20,000 nt of DNA. It comes from Glandiceps talaboti. Taxonomy: Eukaryota; Hemichordata; Enteropneusta; Spengelidae. Positions 19,463 through 20,000 of the stretch are shown here, in pieces. Position 1 is the first letter of the stretch; each line of letters opens with the position of its first letter. Position numbers and translations under genes: made by a program. The notes under the pieces were generated by a model. The model was not told where the DNA came from. It saw only the letters and a program-made list of their open reading frames with translations, and did not search any database. The stretch is taken from the NCBI RefSeq assembly GCF_964340395.1, contig NC_135554.1:20650592-20670591 (forward strand), in the 5' to 3' direction.

Positions 19463-19651
19463 CTGGAGAAATGTGATATGTGTATTCAATAATTAAAGAT
19501 ATGACAAGGTACGTATCGCTCAAATATAACACTGTGTTAATATGTATTGTAAGATATATATGTAGTTCTTTTTTGATAGTAGTGTTCGTGGATTTTAAAG
19601 AACCAACATAAATTAAATACCACTGAATCTCATTTCACATTGCATGTTTCA

Positions 19652-19960
19652 TATATCATATCATATCATATCACATCACATCACATCACATCACATCACG
19701 TCACGTCACGTCACATCACATCACACCACATCACATCACATCACATCACATCACATCATATCATATATCATATCATATCACATCACATCACATCACATCA
19801 CATCATATCATATATATCATATCATATCATATCATATTATATCATATCATCATATTATCATACCACATCACATCACATCACATCACATCACATCACATCA
19901 CATGAAATGTGTAATGTGATGTGATGTGATGTGATGTGATGTGATGTGGTGTGATATATG
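19652..19960. repeat. CATCA/CATAT pentanucleotide array with a strand switch at 19904-19913
   Basis: Units of CACAT and CATAT run on the plus strand to 19903. After a 10-base centre they switch to ATGTG units (19914-19948), so at least 35 bp on each side are perfectly complementary. The array lies between gene B's first visible exon and its missing upstream exons. Ile/Thr/Ser/His-rich open frames across it are artefacts. Confidence 0.9.
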
Positions 19961-20000
19961 ATATGATAAATCATAACATGTCATACCGTATATCACATCA

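Noticed and set aside
19652-19960. Possible CRISPR-like or satellite array
   Set aside because: The period is five bases with no spacers; it is a simple pentanucleotide repeat.
17929-20000. Search for gene B equivalents of gene A exons 1 and 2 above base 19462
   Set aside because: No minus-strand segment reads like the EWNSR or ENPIW exons up to the end of the window, so they are assumed to lie outside it.

Overview
The window looks like nuclear DNA of an animal, most likely a marine invertebrate. The exons are short and spliced with GT-AG introns. The introns and spacers are AT-rich and packed with microsatellites, small inverted-repeat transposons and a LINE fragment. No prokaryotic gene organisation is present. 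I cannot name the phylum: TLC-domain genes, CR1/L2-like LINE tails and TWA-target transposons occur widely in animals.

Two recognisable host genes lie head-to-tail on the minus strand. Both are TLC-domain multipass membrane proteins of the TLCD4 (TMEM56) type. Gene A (2730-7763) is complete: I reconstructed six coding exons whose reading phases all join, giving 258 residues (271 with a longer start). Gene B (17613-19462) shows its last four exons; its first two must lie beyond base 20000. Matching exons have nearly the same length (59/59, 92/95, 74/74, 313/316 bp) and the same phases, so the genes are tandem duplicates. Four of the five coding introns of gene A hold a tandem repeat or a small transposon.

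The 10 kb between the genes is mobile-element territory. Around 8.3-10.9 kb a transposon sits inside another: an outer element of about 300 bp (target duplication TAA) is split by a 2.3 kb element (target duplication TTA). The inner one carries two minus-strand ORFs that look like one protein broken by a slip in a run of nine T. A 5'-truncated LINE 3' end lies at 13.3-14.1 kb, and a third TWA-type element (914 bp, no ORF) at 14.6-15.5 kb. At 16.47-16.69 kb a near-perfect hairpin MITE has inserted into one copy of a short direct duplication, and the other copy serves as an empty-site control.

There are no tRNA, rRNA or CRISPR features that I can support. Most long ORFs in the window are simple-sequence artefacts. 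The points most worth checking are the nested TWA elements and their unassigned ORF, the hairpin MITE with its empty site, a cluster of interlocking inverted repeats at 5776-5938, and possible supply of gene A's poly(A) signal by a MITE.
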